The notes beneath the pieces were generated by a model that searched no databases, was not told the DNA's origin, and worked only from the letters and a program-made list of their open reading frames with translations. Made by a program: the position numbers and the translations under genes. 64,000 nucleotides of DNA from Straminergon stramineum (taxonomy: Eukaryota > Streptophyta > Bryopsida > Hypnales > Calliergonaceae), in NCBI GenBank assembly GCA_963920665.1, contig OY987269.1, positions 22,012,501 to 22,076,500 of the forward strand, in the 5' to 3' direction. Every line of letters begins with the position of its first letter. Position 1 is the first letter of the stretch. This document shows positions 1 through 11,807 of the stretch, piece by piece.

Positions 1-1
1 A

Positions 2-73
2 TATGTAATTACACTAGCATCAAGGGACATTTCAATTGGAGATGAATTGTATGCACACTATTATGTCAATTGA
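2..73 (+). CDS. C-terminal end of SET-domain gene of element A (partial)
   Basis: The last 23 codons and TGA stop of a gene that begins before the window. The frame reads through ASRDISIGDELYAHYYVN, which aligns with the C-terminus of the SET gene of element B (39122-39193, ending ALRDILVGEELYACYNVN). In SET domains this is the end of the fold, where a GEEL-x-x-x-Y motif supplies the late tyrosine of the active site. The stop is at the same place in both copies and is followed by related DNA, so it is a true gene end. The partial sequence alone would not be recognisable; the call rests on the alignment with element B. Confidence 0.8.
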   Translation, partial: YVITLASRDISIGDELYAHYYVN

Positions 74-419
74 AAAGTATATTGTCATATGAGTCCGTGT
101 AGTCACTTTTTTGAGTAACTGGGGTAAGTCATATTCTGTGAGATATGATGAGAAGGTGTCACTTACAATCAACAATTGTCATGTTTTTTCCTAGAAGTTC
201 CAACATTACATACACTTTCATTTTTTAAATGAAAGGTTGGAATGTGAATTATTTTTATGAAAAGGAAGCCAGAATCATTTCCATAAGGGACTCAATTCAT
301 TTCAAGGATGATCAAACAATATAGAGCATATGAAAATAATATGGTAACTTGCAATGATTTTGCATGATGAAGTTGACAAGTATTGTGTATGTGTACATGC
401 CACAAATGGGTCATTACAG
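74..419. other. Spacer between SET gene and tnpD of element A
   Basis: AT-rich, non-coding. It contains scattered TGACT/AGTCA words like the element's subterminal repeats. It ends in a good splice acceptor (TCATTACAG, AG at 418-419) directly before the transposase reading frame, so at least its right part behaves as an intron of the transposase transcript. Confidence 0.6.
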
Positions 420-3400
420 GATGACTACGCTCCAGTGGATCTCCATTCCCGAAGACAACGGAGTTTTCAAAGGAAGGCAACACCTGTAGGGCCTTCTCAA
501 AATGTTGGAGAAGTAGAGGTGCTTCGCATGGTGACAGATTGCTTCAACAAGTATGACAACATGAATGTCAGTGAGGGAGGAGTAGAAAATGTTGTAACAT
601 ACTCTACAGAGGTTGCACCAGTTGAAGATGTTGGTTCCGGGCATATTTTCTCCATAGAAGACAATGACAACAACGATGAAGAAGTGCATGGCAACAATGA
701 TCAAATGGAAAGAGAAGGGAGAACTTACAACATGAAGGACCCTACTGGTGTGGACAAGGAGGTCCTTTTGCGAGAAGCGCAGACTCCACTTTATGCAGGA
801 AGCAGTTCCAACCGTCTTACATCTACTCTCATGCTACTTGTTAGTTGCACTACTTTTGGCGTTCCAAATAGCTTCGTTGATGAATTGTTGAAGTTGTTGA
901 AGGAGACTATATTACCCAAGGACAACTCACTTCCCAAATCATTTTACGAAGCCAAAACTTTGTTGATGAAGTTGGGGTTGTCTTACAACTCCATACATGC
1001 ATGCAAAGATGGATGTTGTTTGTTCCGAAATGAACTGCAGGATGCAACGGAGTGCCCAACTTGCCACAAATCTCGATATGTTGAGAACTCAAAGACCATA
1101 CCAGTTAAAGTTCTAAGACACTTCCCGTTGATTCCCCGTTTGAGAAGAATGTACACTTGCCTGCAACTAGCAGAGCTCATGAAGTGGCACATAGGCGGGA
1201 AAAGCAAAGACAAGGTGATGAGATCAGTAGTGGATTCAAGGGCTTGGAATCACGTGAATAACAAGTGGCCATGGTTTGCAAAAGAGGAGCGGAACGTTAG
1301 GTTGGGACTTGCACTGGATGGTGTGAATCCATTTCAAAATCAGAGTCTTAGCCACTCTACTTGGCCAGTGGTGATGGTAAACTACAATCTTCCCCCATGG
1401 TTGTTGACCAAAAATTTCTTTCTGATGCTCACACTCATCATACCAGGAAAAGAAAGTGTAAGCGATAAAAACATAGATGTTTACCTTGCACCCTTAATTG
1501 AGGAGCTACAAATGCTATGGGAAGGGGTGGATTGTTTGGACGGATCGTGTAAGAATTCTGAAGACGCTGCATTCCAGTTACATGGCATTCTCATGTGGAC
1601 AGTGAATGACTTTCCGGCCTATGGATTGATTTCCGGACAAGTGACAAAAGGATATAGGGCATGCCCTATTTGTGGACCGAATTTAGTGACTCGACGTTCA
1701 AAAGCACTAAAGAAGAATGTTTACCTTGGGCATAGACGATACTTACCAATGACCCATGAGTGGAGATGGCAAAAGGCCAGATTTGATGGACAAGTGGAAT
1801 TGAGACCTCCACCAAGAAGGATGACTGGTCGAGAACAACTTCGTTACGCAGAAGAGCGAGAAGAGTGGATGAAAAATCGTAGTGTAAGTGAAGCAGAACA
1901 GACGGAAGATCCAATACACCAACATGGAGTGAAGAGGAGGACATGTCTATATGACTTGCCTTACTGGAAAGTAAGCCTAAATCAACGAATTGGTTGTTGT
2001 AGGTAGTTTGAATTGCCCAGTTATTCATATACAAAAACGAAAGGCACTCTACATGTGTAGTCTTTAAAGTGAAGGTATGGTGACTTTATGTAGTCATGTA
2101 TATGAGATGACCCACTAGAGTCATAATCTCTCAAGTGATGTACAATTCCTAACAAGCGGAAGTCATTTTTCAGGATCTTCTTATTCGGCACACATTGGAT
2201 GTCATGCATTGTGAGAAAAATATGGCCGATAGTATTTTGAGAACCTTATGTGGAGAGAAGGACACCCTCGAGGTCCGTCTTGACATGAAGGAGGCGGGCA
2301 TACGTAAACATCTGTGGCCTTTACCTGGGAAGAAACCGGGCAGTGCCGTATTACCTTGGTCATCTTACACTCTAAGCAAAGAAGAGCGTCAAGTCTTTGT
2401 AGGCGAAATCCGTTCATTGTGAACCCCCACCCAGTATGTGGGTCAACTAAAAAAGCGTGTAAATATGAATGGGAGCATAAAGGGCTTGAAATCGCATGAT
2501 TACCATGTCCTTATGCAACAAGTGTTACCACTATGTGTTCGTACAGTGCTAGCAAAGGAAGTTCGTACAGCAGTAATCATGCTTAGCCGTGTATTCAAGA
2601 GGATATGTGCTAAGGCCATTGATGCCAATTCTATAGCAGAGCTAAGGTCAGATATGGCAACAACATTATGCATGTTAGAAAAAGAGTTTCCCCCATCTTT
2701 TTTTGACATCATGAGCCACTTGCTTGTCCACCTTGTAGAAGAAGTTGAAATTTGTGGACCAGTGCACACACGATGGATGTATCCCATTGAACGTTATTTG
2801 AAGACATTGAAAGGGTACGTCCGAAACCGTGCTTGACCGGAGGGGAGCATGGCTGAAGGCTACACTGTAGTTGAAGCACAAGGATTTTGCACAGAGTACA
2901 TGCAAGAGTTCAAAGGGAGCACAAGAAGAGTGTGGGATGACAAAGAAGATCCTACAATGTATGACGAAATCTTAGAAGGTAGCGGACGAGTACGCCACCT
3001 CTCATTTGAGCTTCGACAATGGATCCATGAGTTTGTGGTGAACAATGCATCCCCATTGGAGAATTGGAGGAGGTAAGGTCATATGAGAAGAGTATAGCTT
3101 CTATTATTTTGCCACAATTATAGTCAATTGCCTTTCCTACAATTACTAGTATATGCAATTGTGACTACATTGAGTGTTGGCATTATTTTTATGGCTCTTG
3201 TTATTGGTGTAATTAAATTTATGACTGCTTGTAGTGATATAATAGCATATATGATTGAGTCCATTGATGTAAAAGCACCTCAAAATGAAGTGAGACATGT
3301 AATTGTTGTATGATGTAGGAGACATGAAGATGACATGTCATGTCGTGAACTTCAACGCCAACAATATAGGTTTAAAAAACGAAAGAGCCGGATAGTGTAT

Positions 3401-4195
3401 CCAACAGAGATGTGTGATGAAGAGTTTCACGTGTGGTTTCCCAAGGCAGTGGTACATGCAATGGAAGTTGGGAATGAAGAAGTAGACGAAGACGTGAGGG
3501 CTCTAATATTACCTCCATCAGATCGAGCCAAATCATATCGTTCCATGTATGCATTTGGGAACCACATTCGTGTTCGAAGCTCCGAGAAGCAGTTAACAAC
3601 AATGGACTCAGGAGTAGCCACAACCTTTCGACAACTTTGTCGAGCGGGTGTCAAGGATAGAAACATGAAGGCCTCAGAGTTAGAGTACGTTGGGTGGGTG
3701 GAGGAAATCATATCTGTAGACTATGGCCAATTTGAGGTAGTGGTCCTCTATTGCAATTGGGTGGTAGCCAATACAAAGGGTGATGGAGCCACCATGAAGC
3801 GCGATGAGTATGGATTCACCAGTGTGAACTTTGAAAGATTGATCCCATACTTAGCACAGTCATTTGCCTTTCCACTTCACATTGAACAAGTATTTTTTAC
3901 GCCAGACAAGACAGAGCAAGGATGGGAAGTTGTACTCCGAAAGGAACCAAGAGGTGTTCGATTATTCTCCGAACATCATGGACCACTTGAAGTGGAATGC
4001 ATATCTTTGGGGAAGACAACAAATTTTGATGGACTACAAGCCACAGGCCTATTTGAAGACCTCATACCAAAGGCACCCATTTTGTGTGATGCAGTGGAAG
4101 TACAACCCGATGTAGTTGCAGTTGCATTGCAACATCTTAGAGAAGACAACATAGAGGTAGATGACCTACAATGCTCAAATGAAGAGAGTGAGTGA
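420..4195 (+). pseudogene. tnpD: tnpD-type CACTA transposase of element A, three exons, two premature stops
   Basis: DDE-type transposase that would cut and join the element's ends in the nucleus. Exons are 420-1970, 2174-3072 and 3319-4195, joined by GTAAGC..CAG and GTAAGG..TAG introns; 1108 residues if read through. The transposase core (tnp2, Transposase_21) fills roughly residues 160-540 and shows LALDGVNPFQ (a conserved acidic-site motif of the family), LPPWL near 323, and DLPYWK joined across intron 1 to a LDVMHCEKN motif. DUF4218 lies around 690-750 (GPVHTRWMYPIERYLKTLKG) and DUF4216 around 950-1030 (VVLYCNWV, EQVFF, KEPRG). In-frame TGA codons at 2420-2422 and 2834-2836 break exon 2; the second is CGA in element B. 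Exon 1 opens at a splice acceptor, so an upstream exon is implied, probably the CxC finger exon seen in element B. The family call is firm; the two breaks make this copy probably inactive. Confidence 0.9.
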
Positions 4196-4899
4196 TTCCT
4201 CGGCTATCAAGAACTGTATGGTATATGAAACTGTCTTTCACAATCCCAATTCTCTATATAGTACAATATTGTCTTAGACATATAATACGCAAACAAACAG
4301 TATAAGCATCTTTGTCCTACGAAGTAGATGTTATTGAACTAGATAGTGCTCGTCGTATAGTACAAGAGGCACTCAATCAGTGCATGCGGAAAATAGATAT
4401 TTGATTATGTCCTCCCAACCTAATTTGTTTGTTATAAAATTACCCTCTATATTATTACAAAAATTGATAGTATGTATGTTAGAACCAATATTTTGTATAA
4501 TAGTTTTTTTTATAGAATACATATATCTACCTCAAAAGAAAACCACCATTAGGAATTAGAACACATTCAAAAGAGTGAAAGACATTTTGAAACCCTTATC
4601 TCATCCCTTCAAATATGATAGGCCAGGAAAGAACCCAACTATTGTCTTCTATGGTCAATTGCTTTATTTTTTCTACTTCCTTTGTAAACCCCAAGAAAAA
4701 TTGGAATTGGACAATTAAAATATTTAAATATGCCACCTCAAATTAGTGGATGCCATGCCAATCCTATATATAGTATATAAAGTATAAATAAAAAAAATCT
4801 TCTCTTAATAGTCTTCAAAAGAATTCACAATGACCTCCAAAGGAATGGCCTATATGGACAAAATAGAAGAGGGCCATTTAAGATTTCCCACCTTCTCAT
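4196..4899. other. 3' non-coding DNA of element A
   Basis: AT-rich sequence after the transposase stop. No reading frame, RNA gene or repeat array recognised; it grades into the subterminal repeats to the right. Confidence 0.5.
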
Positions 4900-5543
4900 T
4901 GGCCTACTCCCAAAAAAAATGACTACCAAAAAAGAAGTGATAGGAAAATATGATTGCCCCAAAAAATGACTTCAAAATATGACTCAAGCAAAAATATGAT
5001 TGCCAAACAAAATGACTGCAAAATATAACTCAAGCAAAAATATGACTACCAAAAAAATTGACTACAAAATATAATTTAGGCATAAATATGACTGCCAAAA
5101 AAAAATGACTACAAAGTATAACTCAGGCAAAAATATGACTGCCAAAAAAATTGACTACAAAGTATAACTAAAGCAAAAATATGACTGCCAAATATAACTC
5201 AAGCTAAAATATGACTATGTACTCTCCAAACATGTTCCCCGCCCAAATTTTCCTTGAGCTGCCCCCCCAAAAAAAAACTAACAATCATGAAAATATGATT
5301 GCAAAATATGACTGAAATAAAAATATGACTACAAATATGACTAGACGTTCCTTGAGGATGTTCTCAACTATTCCCTATGAAGTATTTTGGTGTTCCCAAT
5401 GGGCGTATACTATACGCTTGTGAAGTATAAATGCAAAATATGACTGTCAGTCATATTTGTAGTCATTTTTTTTTCCCACCATATTGGCCTCCCAAAATAT
5501 CACTGGAATGAGTCACCAGTCATCCCCATTCATATTTTCTGAG
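4900..5543. repeat. Right subterminal repeats of element A
   Basis: Dense, roughly 25-45 bp spaced repeats of the type AAATATGACT(G/A)CC and ACTACAAAATATGACT, mostly in direct orientation. In CACTA elements such subterminal motifs are the binding sites of the TNPA-type protein. The same word dominates both ends of element B. Confidence 0.8.
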
Positions 5544-5570
5544 TCATAAAATACTTGTTTTCTTGTAGTG
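5543..5570. repeat. Right terminal inverted repeat of element A
   Basis: The 28 bp inward from 5570, read on the minus strand, begin CACTACAAGAAAAC and end TTTTATGAC. They differ from the element B ends at only two positions. Confidence 0.9.
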
Positions 5571-5978
5571 CAAATTGGCTTTGGAGGTGGAAGAGGGAGT
5601 TATGACACCACGCAATATAGTGGGTCTAGTGGCTATGGTTCGTATTATACCACGCCTACTCAAATGGACTTTGAAGGTAGTGGAGGAAGCCATGCAACCC
5701 CGCAATACGGTGGGTCCACTCATGGTAGTGCCCAATACTATCCGGGATCGACTGGAAGTGATCCATACGGGCATCGTGGGGGCTCTTCTTACAGTGGTGC
5801 AAATGTCTCTGCATCGCCATCTAGTGCTTCAATTCCTCCTCCCACTTTTGGAAATACATACTATGGACAAGGAGGTGCACCAAGCAGTTACCACGAATAC
5901 TACGGAGGTGGTCCATTTATAGGAGTGCAACCGAGAGGCCCCGTTGAAAAAGATGAGACCGATTCAAATTCGGAGTGA
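5571..5978 (+). pseudogene. G/S/Y-rich C-terminal tail of a gene interrupted by element A
   Basis: An open frame runs from the very end of element A to a TGA at 5976-5978. It is rich in Gly, Ser, Tyr, Thr and Gln (repeats like QYGGSTHGS and SSGYGSYY) and ends in an acidic tail, DETDSNSE. No start codon of its own is visible: the frame begins at the insertion junction. It is therefore most simply the 3' end of a larger gene into which the CACTA element jumped, the rest lying left of the window. Such tails occur at the end of plant hAT-type transposases and RNA-binding proteins, but there is no diagnostic motif here, so the function is not assigned. Confidence 0.55.
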
Positions 5979-7654
5979 AAAAAACATGCATGTATATAGT
6001 GATCATGTTTTTGCTCCGTCTTTGAGCTATATTATCTACGGCAAGTATAGAATATCAGAGTGATAGAAATAGTATAGACTCTATAATGAATAGAACAACA
6101 TTGAACATCAATGTTCTTCAATTTTCATAAAAGTATTGTGTAGTAGTCTATGCCAAATATGTACGTAGATAAGTAGATTTTTTAATACATCATTGCATTA
6201 TTTTGTAATATCTTTCATGTGTAAGTGTCATTCTTGAAATCACCACTCGAAGTTTAATGTGTAATTGCCTATTTGTCTGTTGCTTATTTTTAAATCATTG
6301 TTGCATATTTATTACATTTGAGAACTTATAAATGGTCTAAATGCATTTATAATTGAATTATTAACAGTTGAATATTATAAATTTACAAGTGCATATTATT
6401 TTAATTGAAGAATGTAGAACTGTAGAAGTGAGTGCATGCAAAAATTGCATTCATTTGATTTCAAAACTTGATTCTTGAAAATGAGATTATAGATGTAAAG
6501 AGCTTAAGAATTTCAAGAAATCACCATATGAACGAATCTCATTTCAAATCCATTTCAAGATGTTTTATGGAAAACAAAATATTATTTTACGAGCAATTAA
6601 TTGTAGAGGAAATTTTAAAATTTCTCTTTTAAAATTTATATAAATATTTTGGTCTTGGCACTAGTGAATTGAATTGAACTTGTTGAATCTCAAATTTCAT
6701 GAGTTTATTTTTTTATTCATATATCAATTCCCAATGAAGATTCCAAACAAGACTTTATAACATTTTTCTCTTGATCTCCAATTTAGAAAATGGATCCACA
6801 TGTTTAACGGTAACCCTTTACATGCTAACATACCCGAAGCATCACATTCTTGTGTTTGCTGAATTTTGAAGTTAAATAAAATTAACTGAATTGGTATTTT
6901 CTACACTTTGTATTTTTGGAAAGTTCATTGTGAAGTCTAGGTTGACTAGCAAAAATCCAAATTTCATAGTAAATGATAATTATTTCTTTATACAAGGTTT
7001 TGTCCTAGAGTATCTAAGGCAATCTTTACCTTTGATGAATTGTACAAGGTGGATGGTTATGACCTTTAGGTGGGACAAGATGGTCACAAGGTGTACATAT
7101 TTGATATTTTGATTTGAAGAGGCTGAAAAAGCAGAAACGGCAATTTTGAGTGGCTTTTGACCAAAAAATGGCCTTGGGAATTTAGAGGTACATATGTATT
7201 TTCAATTCAAATGAAAAAATTTTGTTTCTCAATCCACTCTTTATTTATAATATAAATTATAGATGATTCTAACACATATTGTAGTGAAGATGATTCATGA
7301 TTGTATTTAAAAAATCACAATATTTTAATTTTTTCTTCAAAATATTTGGAAAAGAAAAAATGAAAAATTATTTTTCTACTACCCAAAAATATAAAATTTT
7401 GGTACATCAATTAAATTAAAGGATAAATTTGGTTTCATAATTGAATTTGACTTCTTGATCTTTGATGTGACTATTCTAGATGTAAAAAACTAATTGGAAG
7501 GCATAACGAAATTTTCTTTTTAAGTCTACTCTTTATCATTGCTTTTATTTTTTCATAAAATTTCAATTCATTTTGATAGATTTTGCTATTTTTACTCAGG
7601 TATATTGTTTTTTTGCACCAAAAATTTGAAGAATATGAAAGTTTTGAAGCCTAA
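5979..7654. other. AT-rich intergenic DNA
   Basis: No coding region, RNA gene or clear repeat seen. Long A/T runs and scattered stops in all frames. Confidence 0.6.
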
Positions 7655-7990
7655 ACCACCCGATGTCCCGATACGGTCCGCTCGATCTCGTCCGCTCGAT
7701 CCGTCCGCCCCATCTGTCCACGCGATCCCGTCCGCTCGATCCCGTCCGCCCCATCTGTCCGCCCGATCCCGTCCGCCCGATCGCGTTGGCGGGTTAGGGT
7801 TTAGGGTTTGGCGGACAGCCTCGGTGCGTCTGCGGCACCTTGACCGTCCGATCGGGTGGACGCTGTGGGGCCGTCCGATGAGCCCGTCCGCCCGTCCGCC
7901 GCGTATAAGAGGGGCGGACGGGCCGTCCGCTTCTCACTCTTGCCTTGCCCCTTGTGAATTCAAGGTGGAGCGGAGAGCTTGGTGGTTTAT
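7655..7990. repeat. CpG-rich array of GTCCGCC words (left)
   Basis: A sharply GC-rich island in AT-rich DNA, built from irregular repeats of GTCCGCTCG, GTCCGCCCC and GTCCGCCCG. It contains a telo-box-like stretch (GGGTTAGGGTTTAGGG, about 7792-7807) and a 17-bp perfect palindrome around a central base, GCGGACGGGCCGTCCGC, at 7914-7930. The reverse complement of the same word family forms the array at 11808-12056. The island lies directly upstream of the kinase-like gene and contains its likely core promoter. Confidence 0.8.
7903..7909 (+). promoter_or_regulatory. Probable TATA box of the kinase-like gene
   Basis: TATAAGA sits at the right edge of the GC-rich island, about 240 bp before the first ATG of the kinase-like frame, followed by the 7914-7930 palindrome. 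Position and sequence fit a core promoter; there is no direct evidence of transcription. Confidence 0.4.
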
Positions 7991-8143
7991 CCTCCATTGG
8001 CTCTTTTCCGAGGGAAGGCGGGAGTGATACATTGAGGGCCCCTTATTGCCAAATTTTTTGTGACTTGTGTGTAAAATTTGAATTCAAATTTATTGTTTAT
8101 TAACAATTACATTTTACGGATTTGTTTCATCACACTAATCACA

Positions 8144-9638
8144 ATGACGAAGGGGAAGGGCAAAAAGGTTGCGAAGTTGAAGCATAAAGGGGGGCCATTG
8201 AGCTTGGAGATAGCTCGAGAAAGTCCATCGGAAGAATGCAAAAAGTTCATGATCAAATGTATCGTTGCATTTTATGAGTCAGAAACAACATTGTCTTTAG
8301 ACAGTAAATACATCCGGTATCAGGAGGAGTGTGTGCCTAAATTCAAGATAGATATGAGGCAGATGTTGTTGAATGCATTGAACGTTCCGGATTGGTGGGA
8401 AGAGACAGACAAGAACGGTTTCAACAAATGCTTGGACAACAAGGTGCATGACGCGTTGTGGAATTCAAAGGTTATCTAGAAAAATATGGTAGGGAATATA
8501 GACCAAACGACGCTGGATTTGAGGAAGTGGTTTTGAAGGCGGACTTGTTTAGGAGTCGGTGTGCTTCATTCGCTAAGAATCACAATCGAATCGGTTCAAT
8601 TGCTTGGTGGAAAAGCAATGATGGAGTTGTAGAAGCGCAGAGGAACAGATGCCATCTGATAGCACTTCCAGATACGGCACAAGTGATTTCCGTTGACAAC
8701 AAGACAATGCAAGGTGGATATGCAACGATTCAAAAGGTTCGGATCGAAGGATGTCCAGGAATACTTCCCTATTGGGAGTTTGCAGCGAAGAAGTCCAATC
8801 ACTACCGCTCTCGACCCGAACTGGCAAAGTTGGAACATCAAAACGAGTCAATGGCCGTTCGAATTCCACATGCGGGAGTGATACGATTTGTTGCGGTGCA
8901 CGCAAGGTTGTATGAAGGCTATGCGTATTGGTGGAACGGTGGAACTTTGCGTCAAATGTTGAACATGGATAATGATTATCCAGACAACATACAAATTCGA
9001 TTGATGCACTCGAATCCACCGAGGAGGAGGTTGTAAAAGCTCACCATCTAGGGCGATTTTGAAAGAAGCGTATAGAGCTTGCATGGGCGTTGGTGCATAT
9101 AATGAATGCAGTGCATATTGCTGGGCATTTGCACAATGATCTTTCTCCGAACAACATTATGTTTCATTTTCCGGAGGACGAGTCACGTGTGTACATTGGA
9201 GTTTGCGATTGGGGAATGACCACCTTAGCTACTGAACCAATGAAATCCTTGTACACGTTTACATCCGAAAAAGAGAAGACAGAGGCTTTGCAAAAAAGAT
9301 GGTGGGTGGATCCAGAGATTGCATATGTGTATAAAGCAGGTGCAGACGTGGGAATCATTCCGATGTATTCACGGAAATCGGAAGCATATGCGGTTGGAAA
9401 ACTTGCTCAAAAGATCAATGCGGAGTGCATGACACAGGCGTATTTCGAGTTGCAACGTGAAACACCTCATATGACCAAATTCCAGTTTCACGAATTCGGA
9501 AGGGTGTTTGATCTTTACCTGAACCGCCTCTGTTTACCGGGTGATAATGAACATTGTAGTTTGGCCCATGTTGTACATCGGTTTTGTGGTACATACCATT
9601 GGCCAATTCCAGATGAACATTTTCGTCATTCATATTAG
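8144..9638 (+). pseudogene. Protein-kinase-like gene, broken by two frameshifts and a stop
   Basis: Three overlapping frames together spell one kinase-like protein of about 490 residues. The first frame starts at ATG 8144 with a basic N-terminus (MTKGKGKKVAKLKHKGG). It passes near 8457 into a second frame carrying the N-lobe: a glycine-loop-like GGYATIQKVRI, an AAK lysine candidate, and a GYAYWWNGGTLRQML hinge segment. Near 8995 it passes into a third frame carrying HNDLSPNNIMF (the HRDLKPxN catalytic loop), CDWGM (for DFG) and a PEIA segment after it. The third frame also has a TGA at 9060-9062. The arginine of HRD is Asn and DFG is DWG, so this is a divergent kinase or pseudokinase lineage. 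It lies between the two GTCCGCC arrays and may be cargo of a mobile element. Kinase relationship is clear; specificity is unknown. Confidence 0.7.
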
Positions 9639-10456
9639 ATGATTATTATAGTAATATTAGTATTTCAATAGGCTATATAGACATGTAGAATTACTTGAGG
9701 AATATAGAGTTGAACTTAAATGTAATGATGTGTGCAATTAGCCAAGTGTGCACACCATATAGTATATTGCAAGTTTTGAATCAACAGTGTATGGCAATAT
9801 ATATGTAATTGAATACATTTTGAATTGTTTGTTATGTTTGTATTTGTATTGATTGAGACATTTTTAAATAGAAAATATAAACAATTTTATTTATTTATTT
9901 AAGTTTTGATGATGTACATATTCATATTTCAAAAAATGTGGATAAGGATGCGAAAATTGAAGGTACAAAAATATTTCGTAAGAAATTTTAAATTAGAAAA
10001 AGGATAGCAAATTAGCAATGAAACACAAATGAAATCTTGTTGGTCAAACTCTAAATGAGATCAAAATTTATTCAAACATGCAAGAAAATTAAATAAAAAA
10101 ACAATGCCTATCAGGCTATGAATAATATATTTTCATAGAATTTTTCTTCAAAACTGTCGGAGAAAATTAGGAAAATGTTTACAAATATGTGGTGTGGACA
10201 ATTGAACATAAAAAGAAATCTTCTTAAAATTTGTAGAAGCATAAACAAAATTAGTATAATATTATAATTTATACACATTAAGTTTTTTACAATCCTCATT
10301 TCATTTTTATGGATGGGAAATTTAAAATAACTTGAAGATTAAGGGCAAACAAGATGGTCGATTGACCAAGGAATATTTATTTACTTATTTTTTATTGAAT
10401 GTCATAGAGCTTCAAAATTGACAATTTTCCTCCGTTAATGATAAAAATTGTTTTAA
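9639..10456. other. AT-rich intergenic DNA
   Basis: Nothing recognised apart from short A/T runs; ends at the TTAA (10453-10456) flanking the next MITE. Confidence 0.6.
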
Positions 10457-11387
10457 CCCCTAAAGTTCCTTGACTATACTCTCACCAAAAATGCTCTAAA
10501 ACTACCATTTCTACTACAAGCACCAAATTTTAGAAAAATATCATTTTTTGACACATGTAACTATAGGATCTTGTAGTACTCTAGTTTGATAATATGTGGA
10601 AAAAATTTCAGAAATTTCCACCATGTAGATTGCAAGATATTAGCGTTTGAAATGGTGAAGATCTTTTTTTTGGCCCCGCAAAAACCAAGCAACTCCACTT
10701 CACAAGGTCAAATTATTATTAGAAAATGTCCAAAATGGTTGTGCTTCTTTGGAATCATTCTTCAAGGCAAGTTGGCTACATACATGAAAATTTTCAAATC
10801 ATTTGGAGTTGTACAACATATAGGAAAAAAATAGTAAGTAGAAAGAAATAGAGAATGATTCAAAATACTAAATTGTTAATAAATTAATTAAAAAATTAAA
10901 AAATTTCAATACAAATGGTGGAATTGTTGTTATAAACAATCTACATCCAATCACATTATTTTTTTTCAAACTACTAAAATCTCAATAACTTAAAGGACTT
11001 CAAAGTTATTTTTGGTGTAGGGATTCCATAACTACCTACAAACTAAAAAGCCTCATAACTTTCATCTCAACTATTGAAATGCAATGCTTCAAAGCTTTTT
11101 GAGTGCATCTAAATCCAAAGAACAAATTTTAAATTTTTATTTTAAAAAAAGTAAATTTTCGAATGTGCCTAGATTGCCCGAGTTGAGAAACAAACAACAT
11201 ATTATGCAATAACTTTTGACTCATATTTTCAATTGTCATGAAATTTGTGCATATGAAAGATATTCCTTGTCCCCACATTGTATTAAAATTTCAGCCCAAA
11301 ATATGGAAATCTCCACTCACATGCATGCACGGATGCACCTGCCCAAAATCAATCCGTTGCCAAAATCAACATTTGGTCCTTTAGGGG
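10457..11387 (+). mobile_element. TTAA-flanked MITE-like element, copy 1
   Basis: A 931-bp non-coding element between TTAA at 10453-10456 and TTAA at 11388-11391. It starts CCCCTAAAGTTCC and its other end, read inward, is CCCCTAAAGGACC (11 of 13 matching). The left ~200 bp (CACCAAAAATGCTC, then GATCTTGTAGTAC, then GTAGATTGCAAGATATTAG) recurs in the copies at 14483-15434 and, inverted, 16730-17648. It has no coding capacity. TTAA plus CCC..GGG ends resemble piggyBac-type elements, but TTAA is a palindrome and may belong to the inverted repeat itself. Confidence 0.75.
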
Positions 11388-11807
11388 TTAAACTTATAGT
11401 AAATTAGTAATATTTCCAATTTTGACATTCATGCACATATAGGATATGTAATGCCACATTAACACATTACACATATGACATATTCATGATTTTGTTTTCA
11501 TGTAATCTTTGACAATTTCCTTCAATAAATTGCCATAATTGGAAAATTTTGAGCAATTTCGTCTTCAAATTTTACTTTTGTTTTAGCTTCTAATAGCATC
11601 CTTTGTAAGGGACTAAGGGCAATCCCTATCTCTGTGTCCATGAATTTCATTTGAATAGGAAAAAGAACTCCCCATCAAGGTTCTCTGTCACTAAATTTTT
11701 AAGAAATGAATGCCCAATTCTAAATTCTCTATTGAGGGTTTGGAGGTGAAATTTATGCGTTTTTCTTACTTTTTTTTTACTTACAAAGACATGGAGACAA
11801 TTTGTGA
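11388..11807. other. AT-rich intergenic DNA
   Basis: No coding or repeat structure recognised. Confidence 0.5.

Larger units (their letters stand above)
1..5570 (+). mobile_element. CACTA (En/Spm) element A, right-hand part
   Basis: This is the right part of a CACTA DNA transposon whose left end lies before the window. The right terminal inverted repeat ends at 5570; read inward on the minus strand it starts CACTACAAGAAAAC, the same as both ends of element B (20683-44405). In order it holds the end of a SET-domain gene (2-73), a three-exon tnpD-type transposase gene (420-4195) and AT-rich subterminal DNA with many ATGACT words (about 4900-5543). Gene order, exon lengths and ends match element B, so A and B are members of one family. 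The 3 bp after the end are CAA; the matching left duplication cannot be checked here. Boundary and class are seen in the sequence. Confidence 0.9.

Noticed and set aside
7539..8027. A 162-codon frame rich in Arg/Pro/Ser
   Set aside because: It is a translation of the CpG-rich GTCCG array; the composition follows the repeat and the frame overlaps the likely promoter of the kinase-like gene.
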